The position numbers and the translations under genes are program-made. DNA of 64,000 bases from contig NZ_FNJH01000002.1 of assembly GCF_900103225.1 (NCBI RefSeq), positions 124,001-188,000 of the forward strand. The letters are read 5' to 3'. The DNA comes from Pseudomonas congelans. Lineage in GTDB: Bacteria > Pseudomonadota > Gammaproteobacteria > Pseudomonadales > Pseudomonadaceae. The notes beneath the pieces were generated by a model. That model searched no databases, was not told where the DNA came from, and saw only the letters and a program-made list of their open reading frames with translations. Below, one piece after another: positions 20,614 through 29,041 of this stretch (position 1 is its first letter; each line of letters begins with the position of its first letter).

Positions 20614-20892
20614 TTTCTCTAATCGCCTTTTTCGTCTACTCATTAATTCTTTACGTCGACCGGGGCGGGCAGCCTGGCTCAGTTCTTGTTGTTTTTTCTT
20701 GTCGCCAGTTCTCTATCAGGCCATGCCGAAAACCATTCGGCGGATAAGGTCAGGGCGAACATATTACTCGCCTGACAGCGGCTTGCGACATTTTGTCGCG
20801 CAAAGAGTGGCTAAGTGACGCTATTGCAGGCGCAGCATTCCATGACCAGCGAGTGCATTCAGCATGCCGGAAGCCATCATGGGGCGGGTTTG

Positions 20893-20919
20893 AAAAAGCC
20901 TCGACGAATGTCGAGGCTT
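20893..20919 (-). terminator. Intrinsic terminator of the GvpU-like gene
   Basis: AAGCCTCGAC, GAAT, GTCGAGGCTT form a 10-bp stem; on the minus strand it is followed by TTTTT. It lies directly after the stop of the GvpU-like gene. Confidence 0.85.
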
Positions 20920-20926
20920 CATGGGG

Positions 20927-21409
20927 TCAGGCTGCGCCAGGCTTTTCGGCGATAAGCCCGATGGTGAAGCCATCGACTGCCGAGATCCGGCCTCGCCACA
21001 GCACGCCGGCATCGCAAATCGGGTTGCCGTCAGTGGAATAGGTGCGGCAGTCCTTCAAGTGAATGAAGTGGAAGGCCGGGGTGTCTTCAGACGACTCACC
21101 GGGCTTGAAGGACAGGATCATCTCTTTCATGGTCGCGTCAGTGCCATTGGCGAACGAGCTGAAAGGTGCCGAGATATCGTCGGCCAATTGCTCGAAATAC
21201 GCATCGTGAGAAATCAGATGCCCGGAAACCAGATTCCCGCCCACCGACAGCGTCACGCCCATCTCCACCTTGGTGTTGGCAACAAACTTGACCAGCCATT
21301 GCAGCAACCAGTCGATCTGCTTGCCCTGCCACTTGAACTGAGCAATCACGTCATCGTGGCTCTGGCTGGGAGAAGGTTGCGACTTTTGTACCTGATCTAC
21401 GTCTGACAT
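20927..21409 (-). CDS. GvpU-like protein, chromosomal copy
   Basis: A 160-residue soluble protein starting MSDVDQVQKSQ (start at 21409; the frame extends 12 codons further without support). A charged, low-complexity N-terminus precedes a compact domain with WLLQWLVKFV, GVTLSVGGNLVSGHLISH, YFEQLADD, EMILSF, FHFIHLKD and VLWRGRISAVDGFTIG. I think this is the GvpU-like family (named for a gas vesicle accessory protein), but no other gas vesicle gene is present, so the name should not be read as function. A clear paralogue is encoded in the prophage at 49464-49943. It is a single-gene unit with its own terminator. Confidence 0.7.
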   Translation of the reverse strand: MSDVDQVQKSQPSPSQSHDDVIAQFKWQGKQIDWLLQWLVKFVANTKVEMGVTLSVGGNLVSGHLISHDAYFEQLADDISAPFSSFANGTDATMKEMILSFKPGESSEDTPAFHFIHLKDCRTYSTDGNPICDAGVLWRGRISAVDGFTIGLIAEKPGAA

Positions 21410-21707
21410 CTGAAAGCTCCTCGCCTCACAAAACGTTGAACCCAAGGTATAGATCAGAAAGGGCGAAAGCGAAACCGGGAGGCAGGATTAGTTTGCGAAT
21501 GGCCAAAGGGAACATGTGAAAACCAAGCGATTTCGCACGAGGAGGATGACAGTGTTTCTACTCTGCATCGACAGCCGGTCGTTCGGTCAAATATTGCAGA
21601 AAGAATATTGGTGATTTTTTTTCACAATGACTGATCCAAAAGATCTGAGATCAGCTTTCAGGTCACCTATAGAATCGAATGATCGATTTCCGAAACGGAG
21701 TAAAACG

Positions 21708-22676
21708 ATGATTCAGAACAATCAATCGCTCGGCCTGGAGAACCATACGGCGTTCCGCCGTACATTCCAGTCTGATCAGTTGACCATCGGATTCATATCG
21801 CCCGCGAGAGGCTATCCTGACAGCCCTTTTCCCAGCCTGGAGGACCAGGCCGAGATCGTGCAGCGCCTCGATCAGAGCGATGCTGCGGCGCTGTGGCTGC
21901 GCGATGTGCCGTTTTACGATCCGTCATTTGGCGATACCGGCCAGGTCCTTGATCCGATGGTGTACGCGGGCTGGCTGGCAGCACTCACTCATAGAATCGC
22001 CATCGGCACTGCAGGCATCGTCAGCCCGTTGCGAGAGCCGGTTATCACCGCCAAGCAGATCGCGACGGCGGACCAACTTCTGGGAGGCCGCTTTCTCGCC
22101 GGCATGGCCTCGGGTGACCGAGCAACAGAGTACCCGGCTTTCGGGGTCGACTTTGCCAGCCGAGCGGAACGCTATCGGGAAGCGGTAACGCTGATCAAAA
22201 CGCTGATTTCGGAGTCATTTCCGCGCCTGAAGACACAGCATTTCGGCCAACTGCGGGGCGATATCGATCTGGTGCCCAAACCCGCAGCTCAACGGGTCCC
22301 TATCATTGCCATCGGTCGTGCAGGACAGAGCCTGGAGTGGCTTGCGGCCAATGTGGATGCCTGGATCTGGCACGGCGACGCGCTGCGCATGCCGGAGGCT
22401 GTACCGCACTGGCGTGAGGCAACCGCTTTGAGGGGATTCGTCCCTTTCGGCTATGGCGCGATGTTCGACCTCGACGCCAATCCTGACGCGCCGCTACAAA
22501 CCGGTCGGGTGCTACGGGGCGGTCGAAAGGCGCTGAAAGACTTCTTCTCGCGGCAACGCGACGCCGGGATCAATCATGTCGCATTGAACCTCAAGCCCAC
22601 GCGACGCCCTTCTCTGGAGGTGATCGATGAACTTCAGGAACACATCCTCCCCGAATTTTCGATCACGTCAGGCTGA
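21708..22676 (+). CDS. LLM-class flavin-dependent oxidoreductase
   Basis: A 322-residue protein of the luciferase-like monooxygenase superfamily, which use reduced FMN. Start at 21708 is preceded by GGAG; an in-frame ATG at 21627 would add a non-conserved extension. Visible features: LTIGFISPARGYPDSPFPSL, the barrel segments AALWLRDVPFYDP and HRIAIGTAGIVSP, and GGRFLAGMASGDRATEYPAF. The substrate is unknown. It is convergent with a LysR regulator gene and may belong to that regulator's local set of flavoenzymes. Confidence 0.85.
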   Translation: MIQNNQSLGLENHTAFRRTFQSDQLTIGFISPARGYPDSPFPSLEDQAEIVQRLDQSDAAALWLRDVPFYDPSFGDTGQVLDPMVYAGWLAALTHRIAIGTAGIVSPLREPVITAKQIATADQLLGGRFLAGMASGDRATEYPAFGVDFASRAERYREAVTLIKTLISESFPRLKTQHFGQLRGDIDLVPKPAAQRVPIIAIGRAGQSLEWLAANVDAWIWHGDALRMPEAVPHWREATALRGFVPFGYGAMFDLDANPDAPLQTGRVLRGGRKALKDFFSRQRDAGINHVALNLKPTRRPSLEVIDELQEHILPEFSITSG

Positions 22677-22775
22677 GGAGGCGGGGTCAGCCTCTTGCTG
22701 CCAGGCGCTTGGGGCCGCCGCGGCCTTTCGCGAGCCTGTTGTCACCGGGTTTACGGTCATCGATCCAATGACTAT

Positions 22776-23705
22776 TCAAGCCCGCTCAACACGCCCGGCA
22801 GGCGTGAGATTGGCTCCCAGGTAGGCAACCAAGGCGCTGACTTTTGGCAGCGCCTCGCGACTCCGCAGCCAGACAAGATTCATTGGAAGGCCTTCGGTAG
22901 CAAGATCCGGCAGCACCTCCACCAGCCTGCCGCTATTCAGATGCACCTGGACCAGCCAGGTCGGTAGCTGAGCGATGCCAAGCCCCGCCAACACCGCCAT
23001 CACCTCACCTTCTCCGTCGCCCACAGCAATGTGCGGATGCATGATCCTGCGCTCCCGATCCCCCGGCTGGCGGCCCTTGAAATACCAGGGGATCGCCATA
23101 CCATCATTTTGCCCATAGCCGATGCACCGGTGGGCATCGAGGTCTGACACCGTTTTGGGCTCGCCATATTGGTTCACATACTCGGGCGCCGCGCAGAAAA
23201 TCAGTTTCTGTGTTCCGAAAAACTGGTGAGCCATAGCGGCTGGCCAGGCATCTGAACCACCGATCCTGACGACGATATCGATGCCCTCGTGCACCGGGTC
23301 GACGTACCGATCGGAAAAAGACACATGGGGCTGCAACCTGGGGTGCTGCTTCATGAAATCAAGAATCAACGGCAGGACATGTAAACGCCCATACGAAGCA
23401 GGCAAATCAATGCGCACTTTGCCCTGTGGCTCGGTCTGGGTTGAAGTCAGCGCAATCTCGACTTCCTCCAGATCCGAAAGGACCGTGGTGCAGGTACGGT
23501 AGAAGGTTTCCCCAGCCTCGGTGAGCGACAACCGACGCGTAGTGCGCTGAAACAACCGGGTGCGCAGACGCCCTTCCAGTCGCGCGATGCTCTTGCTGAT
23601 CGCCGAGTTGGTCAGGTTCAACCGTTCAGCGGCGGCCGTGAAGCTGCCCATGTCGGCGACGATGACGAACACATCGATACCCTTGAGGCGCTCAGACGAA
23701 AACAT
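22776..23705 (-). CDS. LysR family transcriptional regulator
   Basis: A 309-residue regulator. The N-terminal winged helix-turn-helix (FVIVADMGSFTAAAERLN then TNSAISKSIARLEGRL, residues about 10-45) is followed by the LysR effector-binding domain. The start at 23705 gives MFSSERLKGID; ten upstream codons are open but not conserved. It resembles the branch often named DsdC/CrgA-like in Pseudomonas and is divergent from an Old Yellow Enzyme gene, with a T-N11-A dyad between the two genes. Confidence 0.9.
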   Translation of the reverse strand: MFSSERLKGIDVFVIVADMGSFTAAAERLNLTNSAISKSIARLEGRLRTRLFQRTTRRLSLTEAGETFYRTCTTVLSDLEEVEIALTSTQTEPQGKVRIDLPASYGRLHVLPLILDFMKQHPRLQPHVSFSDRYVDPVHEGIDIVVRIGGSDAWPAAMAHQFFGTQKLIFCAAPEYVNQYGEPKTVSDLDAHRCIGYGQNDGMAIPWYFKGRQPGDRERRIMHPHIAVGDGEGEVMAVLAGLGIAQLPTWLVQVHLNSGRLVEVLPDLATEGLPMNLVWLRSREALPKVSALVAYLGANLTPAGRVERA

Positions 23706-23766
23706 AGACACTCCGATTATTGAATTCCATTCCACTCACTTGATAGAAACCAGCAGAAATAAAACA

Positions 23767-23781
23767 CTATTTCTCCAATAG
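23767..23781. promoter_or_regulatory. Candidate LysR operator (T-N11-A dyad)
   Basis: CTATTTCTCCAATAG is a perfect 5-5-5 dyad with the T-N11-A spacing of LysR boxes. It is 62 bases upstream of the LysR start codon, in the divergent region shared with the Old Yellow Enzyme gene. The rest of the roughly 330-base gap shows no gene. Confidence 0.5.
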
Positions 23782-24037
23782 ACTATGTCAAAACCTGTTC
23801 GGAGTTAAGCCTGATGCAGCGCTGAACTGGCTCCGGACAACACCTCACGCTCGGACTATCAGTCCTGATGATGGCGGTCGCAACATCCCTGCAGGGCCGG
23901 TTGGCGGGTGGCTAATGGGCTTCGGAGTGATCGCTGCGCTGCCGCCGACACGTCGCCAGTACTCCCCTGACAGCCGTCTTCCCCAAGGCTGCTGCCGTCA
24001 TCGTTCTTTTGATTCCCCCTCCACAGGAGAGACAGCC

Positions 24038-25159
<1,122 letters not shown>

Positions 25160-25272
25160 CCTACTGGTCGGGGCGACGCGTTCAAGCGGTACCTCGGCTG
25201 GCCTCGCGGTCAAAGCTGCCTTCTAGGATAGAAGTGGGGAGCTGGGCTGGGGATTATCAAATCCCGGAAACC

Positions 25273-25299
25273 AAAAAGCCCCGCATTGCGGGGCTTTTT
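25273..25299. terminator. Bidirectional intrinsic terminator
   Basis: AAAAAGCCCCGC, ATT, GCGGGGCTTTTT: a 12-bp stem with T runs on both strands. It serves the Old Yellow Enzyme gene from the left and the tRNA-Ser gene, of which only the 3' end remains here, from the right. Confidence 0.92.
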
Positions 25300-25309
25300 G
25301 GATAAATAA

Positions 25310-25372
25310 TGGCGGAGAGATAGGGATTCGAACCCTAGGTACCGGTGAAGGTACAACGGATTTCGAATCCGT
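25310..25372 (-). other. attL: 3' fragment of tRNA-Ser(CGA)
   Basis: Read on the minus strand this is the last ~63 bases of a tRNA-Ser. They are the anticodon arm ACGGA-TTCGAAA-TCCGT (anticodon CGA), a long variable arm (GTACCTTCACCGGTACC), the T arm TAGGG-TTCGAAT-CCCTA, the acceptor strand TCTCTCC, and GCCA. The 5' half is missing: upstream of the anticodon arm the sequence is unrelated AT-rich DNA. This is the expected scar of phage integration into the tRNA, with the intact gene rebuilt at the other prophage end, outside the window. The attachment core probably starts within the anticodon stem-loop. Confidence 0.85.
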
Positions 25373-25626
25373 TTTCAACCCCAATATTTACAAATCAAAA
25401 ATCAGCACACCCTAGCATTTACAAGGCTTCTAGCGCGTTATAACACAACAGGGTTCCACATCATTCGGGGGATCTTCTCCCCCAAATTTCCCCCAGCGCC
25501 TTTGCACTTTCCAAATTTTCACTAAGTCTGGTCTGAACGAAATTCAACGATACGAGTTTATGCGCACCAAACCCTTTCCCGGCTTCCTGCCGACGAACAC
25601 CACTCCCCAAATCTGAAAGACTCAAC

Positions 25627-25646
25627 TACTGTATGCCCATACAGCA
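25627..25646 (+). promoter_or_regulatory. LexA box (SOS operator)
   Basis: TACTGTATGCCCATACAGCA contains CTG-N10-CAG with a perfect CTGTATG/CATACAG dyad, matching the gammaproteobacterial LexA consensus at its conserved ends. It is 17 bases upstream of the ATG at 25663, so LexA binding would block expression of that gene. The ATG at 25633 lies inside the operator and is not a likely start. Confidence 0.8.
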
Positions 25647-25662
25647 ATTGAGAATCACCCCC

Positions 25663-26406
25663 ATGAACGAGAGCAACAGCTCAGAAGCCTTGGCCGAATG
25701 GAACAAAAGGATCAACGACAGGAGGCAGTGGACGAACCCCGCGGTCACTTACCGGTTTCTGGCACGCATGGCCGAAGACATGCAGGCTGGCGGGTTGGTC
25801 GATCCGCTGGAGCGCTTTGAGCTCTTCGAGCTGGCCAGCGCCGCTTTTTGCCACTTCACCGAGGAAGGCAACCACGAATGGCGGCATCAGGCATCGGACT
25901 ATCTGGCCTACAACAAGGGCGGCGTAATAGTCGGCAGCCTGCTCAACTCCCGATACGTGCTTCATGAGGCCGACCAGTCGCCCTACCGTGCTGCCCACTT
26001 CGCCTTTCTCGACGAGAAAAACGACCTCATCATGAGGGATTACAAGAAGTACGGCGTGCTCGAGGGTCGCTACATCTACACCGAAACCGGCCAGACGCTG
26101 ACGCTGGTTGAGCAATCCAGGCAGATCAACGGTGTGAGCTATCAACGCCTGAGCGATGAAGATCAATATCGAGCGCTCGTCGACGCCTCAGCGGTAGCCC
26201 TCGAACAAGGCGACTTCAAGGCCTACGTTTCGCTGTGGGAGCGTCATAGCTACTCGATATTTATCAGATGCCTTCACTGCCTGGACGGATTCGCAGTGCG
26301 TGACGATTGCACGCACTGCGATGGACGAGGCTTTATCGAAGACCCGGAATGCCCGAACAAGCTGCCGCAGTCACTCAGCCGCCAACGAGGCGTTCCGACA
26401 GAGTAG
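25663..26406 (+). CDS. LexA-controlled protein with DnaJ-like zinc motif, unknown function
   Basis: A 247-residue protein I do not recognise. The first ~200 residues are mixed and look globular, without transmembrane segments. Near the C-terminus CLHC and CTHCDGRGF form one zinc site of the type found in DnaJ (CxxCxGxG in the second pair). It is the only rightward gene at the left prophage end, next to the attachment site, and converges on the last late gene with 21 bases between stops. The LexA box ahead of it means it should be expressed on DNA damage, independently of the phage repressor. It may be a host-modifying or accessory function rather than a virion protein. Confidence 0.8.
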   Translation: MNESNSSEALAEWNKRINDRRQWTNPAVTYRFLARMAEDMQAGGLVDPLERFELFELASAAFCHFTEEGNHEWRHQASDYLAYNKGGVIVGSLLNSRYVLHEADQSPYRAAHFAFLDEKNDLIMRDYKKYGVLEGRYIYTETGQTLTLVEQSRQINGVSYQRLSDEDQYRALVDASAVALEQGDFKAYVSLWERHSYSIFIRCLHCLDGFAVRDDCTHCDGRGFIEDPECPNKLPQSLSRQRGVPTE

Positions 26407-26427
26407 CGGAGCGCCCCGCTCGCCCAC

Positions 26428-27672
26428 CTACACCTTGCGTATCCCGAACTGCGCGGCCTTGACCGTCGAGTCCTGCGGCACGCCTGCTGCCAGGTACAGG
26501 CCCATGCGCGAGGTGATCACGGTTTCACTCAGGTCAATAGTGCCGCGCTGCGTTTCCAACGCCCCGGAAAAGCTGGCCGGCATGGTGAACGGCTCTTGGT
26601 ACTTGTCCATTGACCGATAGTAGAACGTGGACGCAGCACCGCTGACCGTCTTGGTGATGGTCAACTCAGCCTCCCAAGCCAGAATGCCGCGCGACGAACC
26701 CATGATTTCCACCGCCGACACCATTTCGATAACGTCGCCGGCCGCCAGGCTGGTCTGTACCACGTTGGCCGTGGGTTGCATGTAGATGTAGCCGCCCGCC
26801 GCCGCCATGTTTCCACGCAGCTCGATGCACTGTGCCTCGCCATAGGCGGCAGGCTCCTTGAACCAGCGCGTGGTGATACCGGCCAGGCCAGAGCCTACGG
26901 CCTTGTATCCGTCCGCCAGCACTGACCCGGCCGCGGCATTCACGCCAGCAGGCAGAGAACCGCCGGTGCCCGCCAGCAGCGGGTTGGCATTGAGGCAGCC
27001 GAACGGGCGGATGGCCGAGTAAACGTCGCCAGCGTCCGTGGGCAGCGGGATGCCGGGGAATTCGAAGTTCGCGGTGATGATCGGCACCACCCGCGAACTG
27101 ATGAACTCGGCACCCAGGAGATTCGGGTGCAGGCCTTCAACGGTCATTGCCTCGGTGAAGCCGTCCCAAATGTTCACGACCCGCACGAACTGGCTGACAT
27201 AGTTCAGCACCCAGTCTTTATAGGCGATCGCATCGGCCAAGGCCTGACCGGTCAGCGCCCTGCTGCCGAAGCGAGGCGTGCCGGTGCCGACGATCAGGTA
27301 CTTGCCGGGCGTGTTCAGGAACGCGGTGATGATCTTCATCACGTTGGCTTTCGTGTCGGCCAGGCTCATACCTGCCGTGGTGCTGTCGTTGGTGCGCGAC
27401 AGCAGCAGCCACAGGTCGGCAGTGGACGACGCAATGCAGGCCGGAAGCCTGGCCAGAAATTGCCCGGTGTGGTCGCCGAGCTTGCCCTGGTTGTCGACGT
27501 AGCTCGGGAACAGGCCGGTGCGCGCCGCTATCCAGCCCGCATAGCCATAGGCCTCGGTGCCAAACGCCGTCGCCGCGATGGTGTGGCAGTTGCCCGAGAA
27601 GCTGTCGCCGAGCAGGCCCAGTCCCCGCCTGATCGGTTGGCGGCGTGGGATCGGGTTGACCAGAAGGCTCAT
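26428..27672 (-). CDS. SGNH/GDSL hydrolase-like tail-end protein
   Basis: A 414-residue phage protein. The N-terminal half is an SGNH-type esterase: GDSFSG with the nucleophile at Ser24, LLLSRTND as the Asn block, and VEGLHPN carrying the His (and its nearby acid). The C-terminal half is beta-rich and likely a binding or trimerisation domain. Such proteins remove acyl groups from surface polysaccharides in tail spikes. It is last in the late operon and overlaps the small gene upstream by four bases. The acetyl-polysaccharide role is inferred. Confidence 0.75.
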   Translation of the reverse strand: MSLLVNPIPRRQPIRRGLGLLGDSFSGNCHTIAATAFGTEAYGYAGWIAARTGLFPSYVDNQGKLGDHTGQFLARLPACIASSTADLWLLLSRTNDSTTAGMSLADTKANVMKIITAFLNTPGKYLIVGTGTPRFGSRALTGQALADAIAYKDWVLNYVSQFVRVVNIWDGFTEAMTVEGLHPNLLGAEFISSRVVPIITANFEFPGIPLPTDAGDVYSAIRPFGCLNANPLLAGTGGSLPAGVNAAAGSVLADGYKAVGSGLAGITTRWFKEPAAYGEAQCIELRGNMAAAGGYIYMQPTANVVQTSLAAGDVIEMVSAVEIMGSSRGILAWEAELTITKTVSGAASTFYYRSMDKYQEPFTMPASFSGALETQRGTIDLSETVITSRMGLYLAAGVPQDSTVKAAQFGIRKV

Positions 27673-27887
27673 GCGTACACCTCAAACGCAGCGCCAGCAG
27701 CGGGCACGTAGCGGATCGTCGCGGGCGGAATGCTCAGCTGATAGCCACCGTCTGTCCAGAACGTGTCGGTGGTGATCCAGTTATCACCGGCCTGGATCTG
27801 GACCGTCACGGACCCGCCGTTCGCCTTCACTGCCAACGTCACTTTCATGGTGCGGTCGTAGGTTTCTTGCTTCGTTGCTGTCTGCAC
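27669..27887 (-). CDS. Small phage protein, hypothetical
   Basis: A 72-residue protein starting at GTG 27887 with GGGGAA upstream. It is short, beta-rich (VTLAVKANGGSVTVQIQ, YQLSIPPATIRYV) and without membrane segments, which suggests a structural cap or accessory of the SGNH protein whose start overlaps its stop. A methionine at residue 14 could be an alternative start. Confidence 0.65.
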   Translation of the reverse strand: MQTATKQETYDRTMKVTLAVKANGGSVTVQIQAGDNWITTDTFWTDGGYQLSIPPATIRYVPAAGAAFEVYA

Positions 27888-27904
27888 AGTGCTTCCCCGG
27901 CGGC

Positions 27905-28435
27905 CTACGGCCTGGCTGAATTGGTGGTGCTGGATAGCTCATCGACAAAGCGGTTACACGCCTGCCCTGCTATTTGGGACTGGTCATAAGCCTTAGCCAG
28001 CTCTCTCGCTCGCGCGTCAGCCCTGCCGAGCAGGTCGGAGAGCACCATAGCGGCGCGGGTGGCTGCCTTGCCTCGTTCGGCAGCTCCGGTATCGCTGGGC
28101 ACGCAACTTGCCGTTGCTGCCATTTTTCCGGCTTCGATGCGCATGAGCTCACCAGAAGCATCATCGACAGAGCCATCAGTAAGCGCAGCGGTCTGGTTTT
28201 GTCTTGCATCGTTTGCCACCTGGTTGGCCGCTTTCTGGCGGCGTTGCTCTTCGGTTCGGTAGTCGGTGGTCGTGGTGGCCACCGCTTCGGATTGGGCGCT
28301 GACTTCCTCGGCCCACTTCGCCTTCCAGGCCAGATCGGTGACGGTCACGCCGTGCCGGTATGCCCCGTATAACGCCCCGGCCAGCGCCAGCAGGATCAGC
28401 AGCAGGCCGACTGCCTTCCACGGCAGGGCCTTCAC
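27905..28435 (-). CDS. Rz-like inner membrane spanin (DUF2514)
   Basis: A 176-residue DUF2514 protein. One N-terminal membrane segment (AVGLLLILLALAGALYGAY) is followed by a long helical, glutamine- and alanine-rich periplasmic part, the layout of an i-spanin. Its GTG start overlaps the endolysin stop (GTGA). The o-spanin gene is nested inside it in another frame. Spanins fuse inner and outer membranes at the end of lysis. Confidence 0.85.
   Translation of the reverse strand: MKALPWKAVGLLLILLALAGALYGAYRHGVTVTDLAWKAKWAEEVSAQSEAVATTTTDYRTEEQRRQKAANQVANDARQNQTAALTDGSVDDASGELMRIEAGKMAATASCVPSDTGAAERGKAATRAAMVLSDLLGRADARARELAKAYDQSQIAGQACNRFVDELSSTTNSARP
27970..28209 (-). CDS. Rz1-like outer membrane spanin lipoprotein, nested in Rz
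   Basis: A 79-residue frame inside the Rz gene. It has a good ribosome site (GGTGG), a signal with lipobox LVSSC (lipidated Cys at about residue 23), and a proline-rich mature part (PAIPELPNEARQPPAP), the classic features of Rz1. It ends inside the Rz gene, as in lambda. The two proteins should form the spanin complex. Confidence 0.85.
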   Translation of the reverse strand: MQDKTRPLRLLMALSMMLLVSSCASKPEKWQQRQVACPAIPELPNEARQPPAPLWCSPTCSAGLTRERESWLRLMTSPK

Positions 28436-28977
28436 GCCAGCACCTCAAGCGCCCGGGCGTACAGCGCCTGCCGATCGGCCATGCCGTTCGTGCCTCCGTT
28501 GATCCGCTTGGTGATGGTCACGAACTCGCCCTTGTCTGCCAGCGTGTTGAGCGCGGCCCGGTGCCAGAACCACGCCGCCGACATCGCGGCGTGCTGCGGC
28601 AGCTCGAGCAACTCGGGATGGTTGATCAGGTCCAGGCCCAGTGCTTCGCCGCAAGCCTCGTAGTTGGCACGTCCAGTCACCTGAATCAGGCCACGGCCAC
28701 GGTAAAGCTGGCCGTCGCCGTCCGCCTCGGGTGTGTTGCCAAGGCGCTCAGCCAGCTTGCCGGTGTCGTACTTAGACAGGTAGGCGCTGCCGCCCAACTC
28801 GCGCACGTAAAGCAACTGGCCGGACTCATGCCCAACCTGGGCAATGAATGCAGCAATGCGCAGGCGCGTGACGATCTGGTACTTGCTCATTGCTGTGTTG
28901 AGGACGGGTGCAAAAACGCCGGCTTTCTGGCCGGCGTTCGGGAGGATCTGCAGAAGTTGCTGCGCGGTGATCGACAT
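28432..28977 (-). CDS. Endolysin, glycoside hydrolase family 19
   Basis: A 181-residue chitinase-like lysozyme. Typical GH19 parts are AAFIAQVGHESGQL with the catalytic Glu, YRGRGLIQVTGRANYEACG, and FWHRAALNTLADKG. The start at 28977 has GGAGA 9 bases upstream; six more codons upstream are open. It has no signal sequence, so it needs a holin. It is followed by Rz with an overlapping GTGA. Confidence 0.9.
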   Translation of the reverse strand: MSITAQQLLQILPNAGQKAGVFAPVLNTAMSKYQIVTRLRIAAFIAQVGHESGQLLYVRELGGSAYLSKYDTGKLAERLGNTPEADGDGQLYRGRGLIQVTGRANYEACGEALGLDLINHPELLELPQHAAMSAAWFWHRAALNTLADKGEFVTITKRINGGTNGMADRQALYARALEVLA

Positions 28978-28993
28978 CGGTGTTTCTCCAGGC

Positions 28994-29018
28994 AAAAAAA
29001 TACCCGCTCGATGGCGGG
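28994..29018 (-). terminator. Terminator between tail fibre and lysis genes
   Basis: On the minus strand, CCCGC, six bases, GCGGG is followed by TATTTTTTT. It sits between the tail fibre gene and the endolysin. Late transcripts would have to read through it, as expected if Q acts. Confidence 0.75.
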
Positions 29019-29041
29019 GTGCGGGTGTTGCTGTGCAGGTG

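Noticed and set aside
20927..21409. Gas vesicle locus
   Set aside because: No gvpA or other gas vesicle genes occur in the window, so only the family resemblance remains.
25310..25390. Complete tRNA-Ser gene
   Set aside because: Only the part from the anticodon arm to CCA is present; the sequence upstream does not form acceptor and D arms.
25633..25662. Upstream start of the LexA-controlled gene
   Set aside because: That ATG is within the LexA operator and has no ribosome site; the ATG at 25663 is better.
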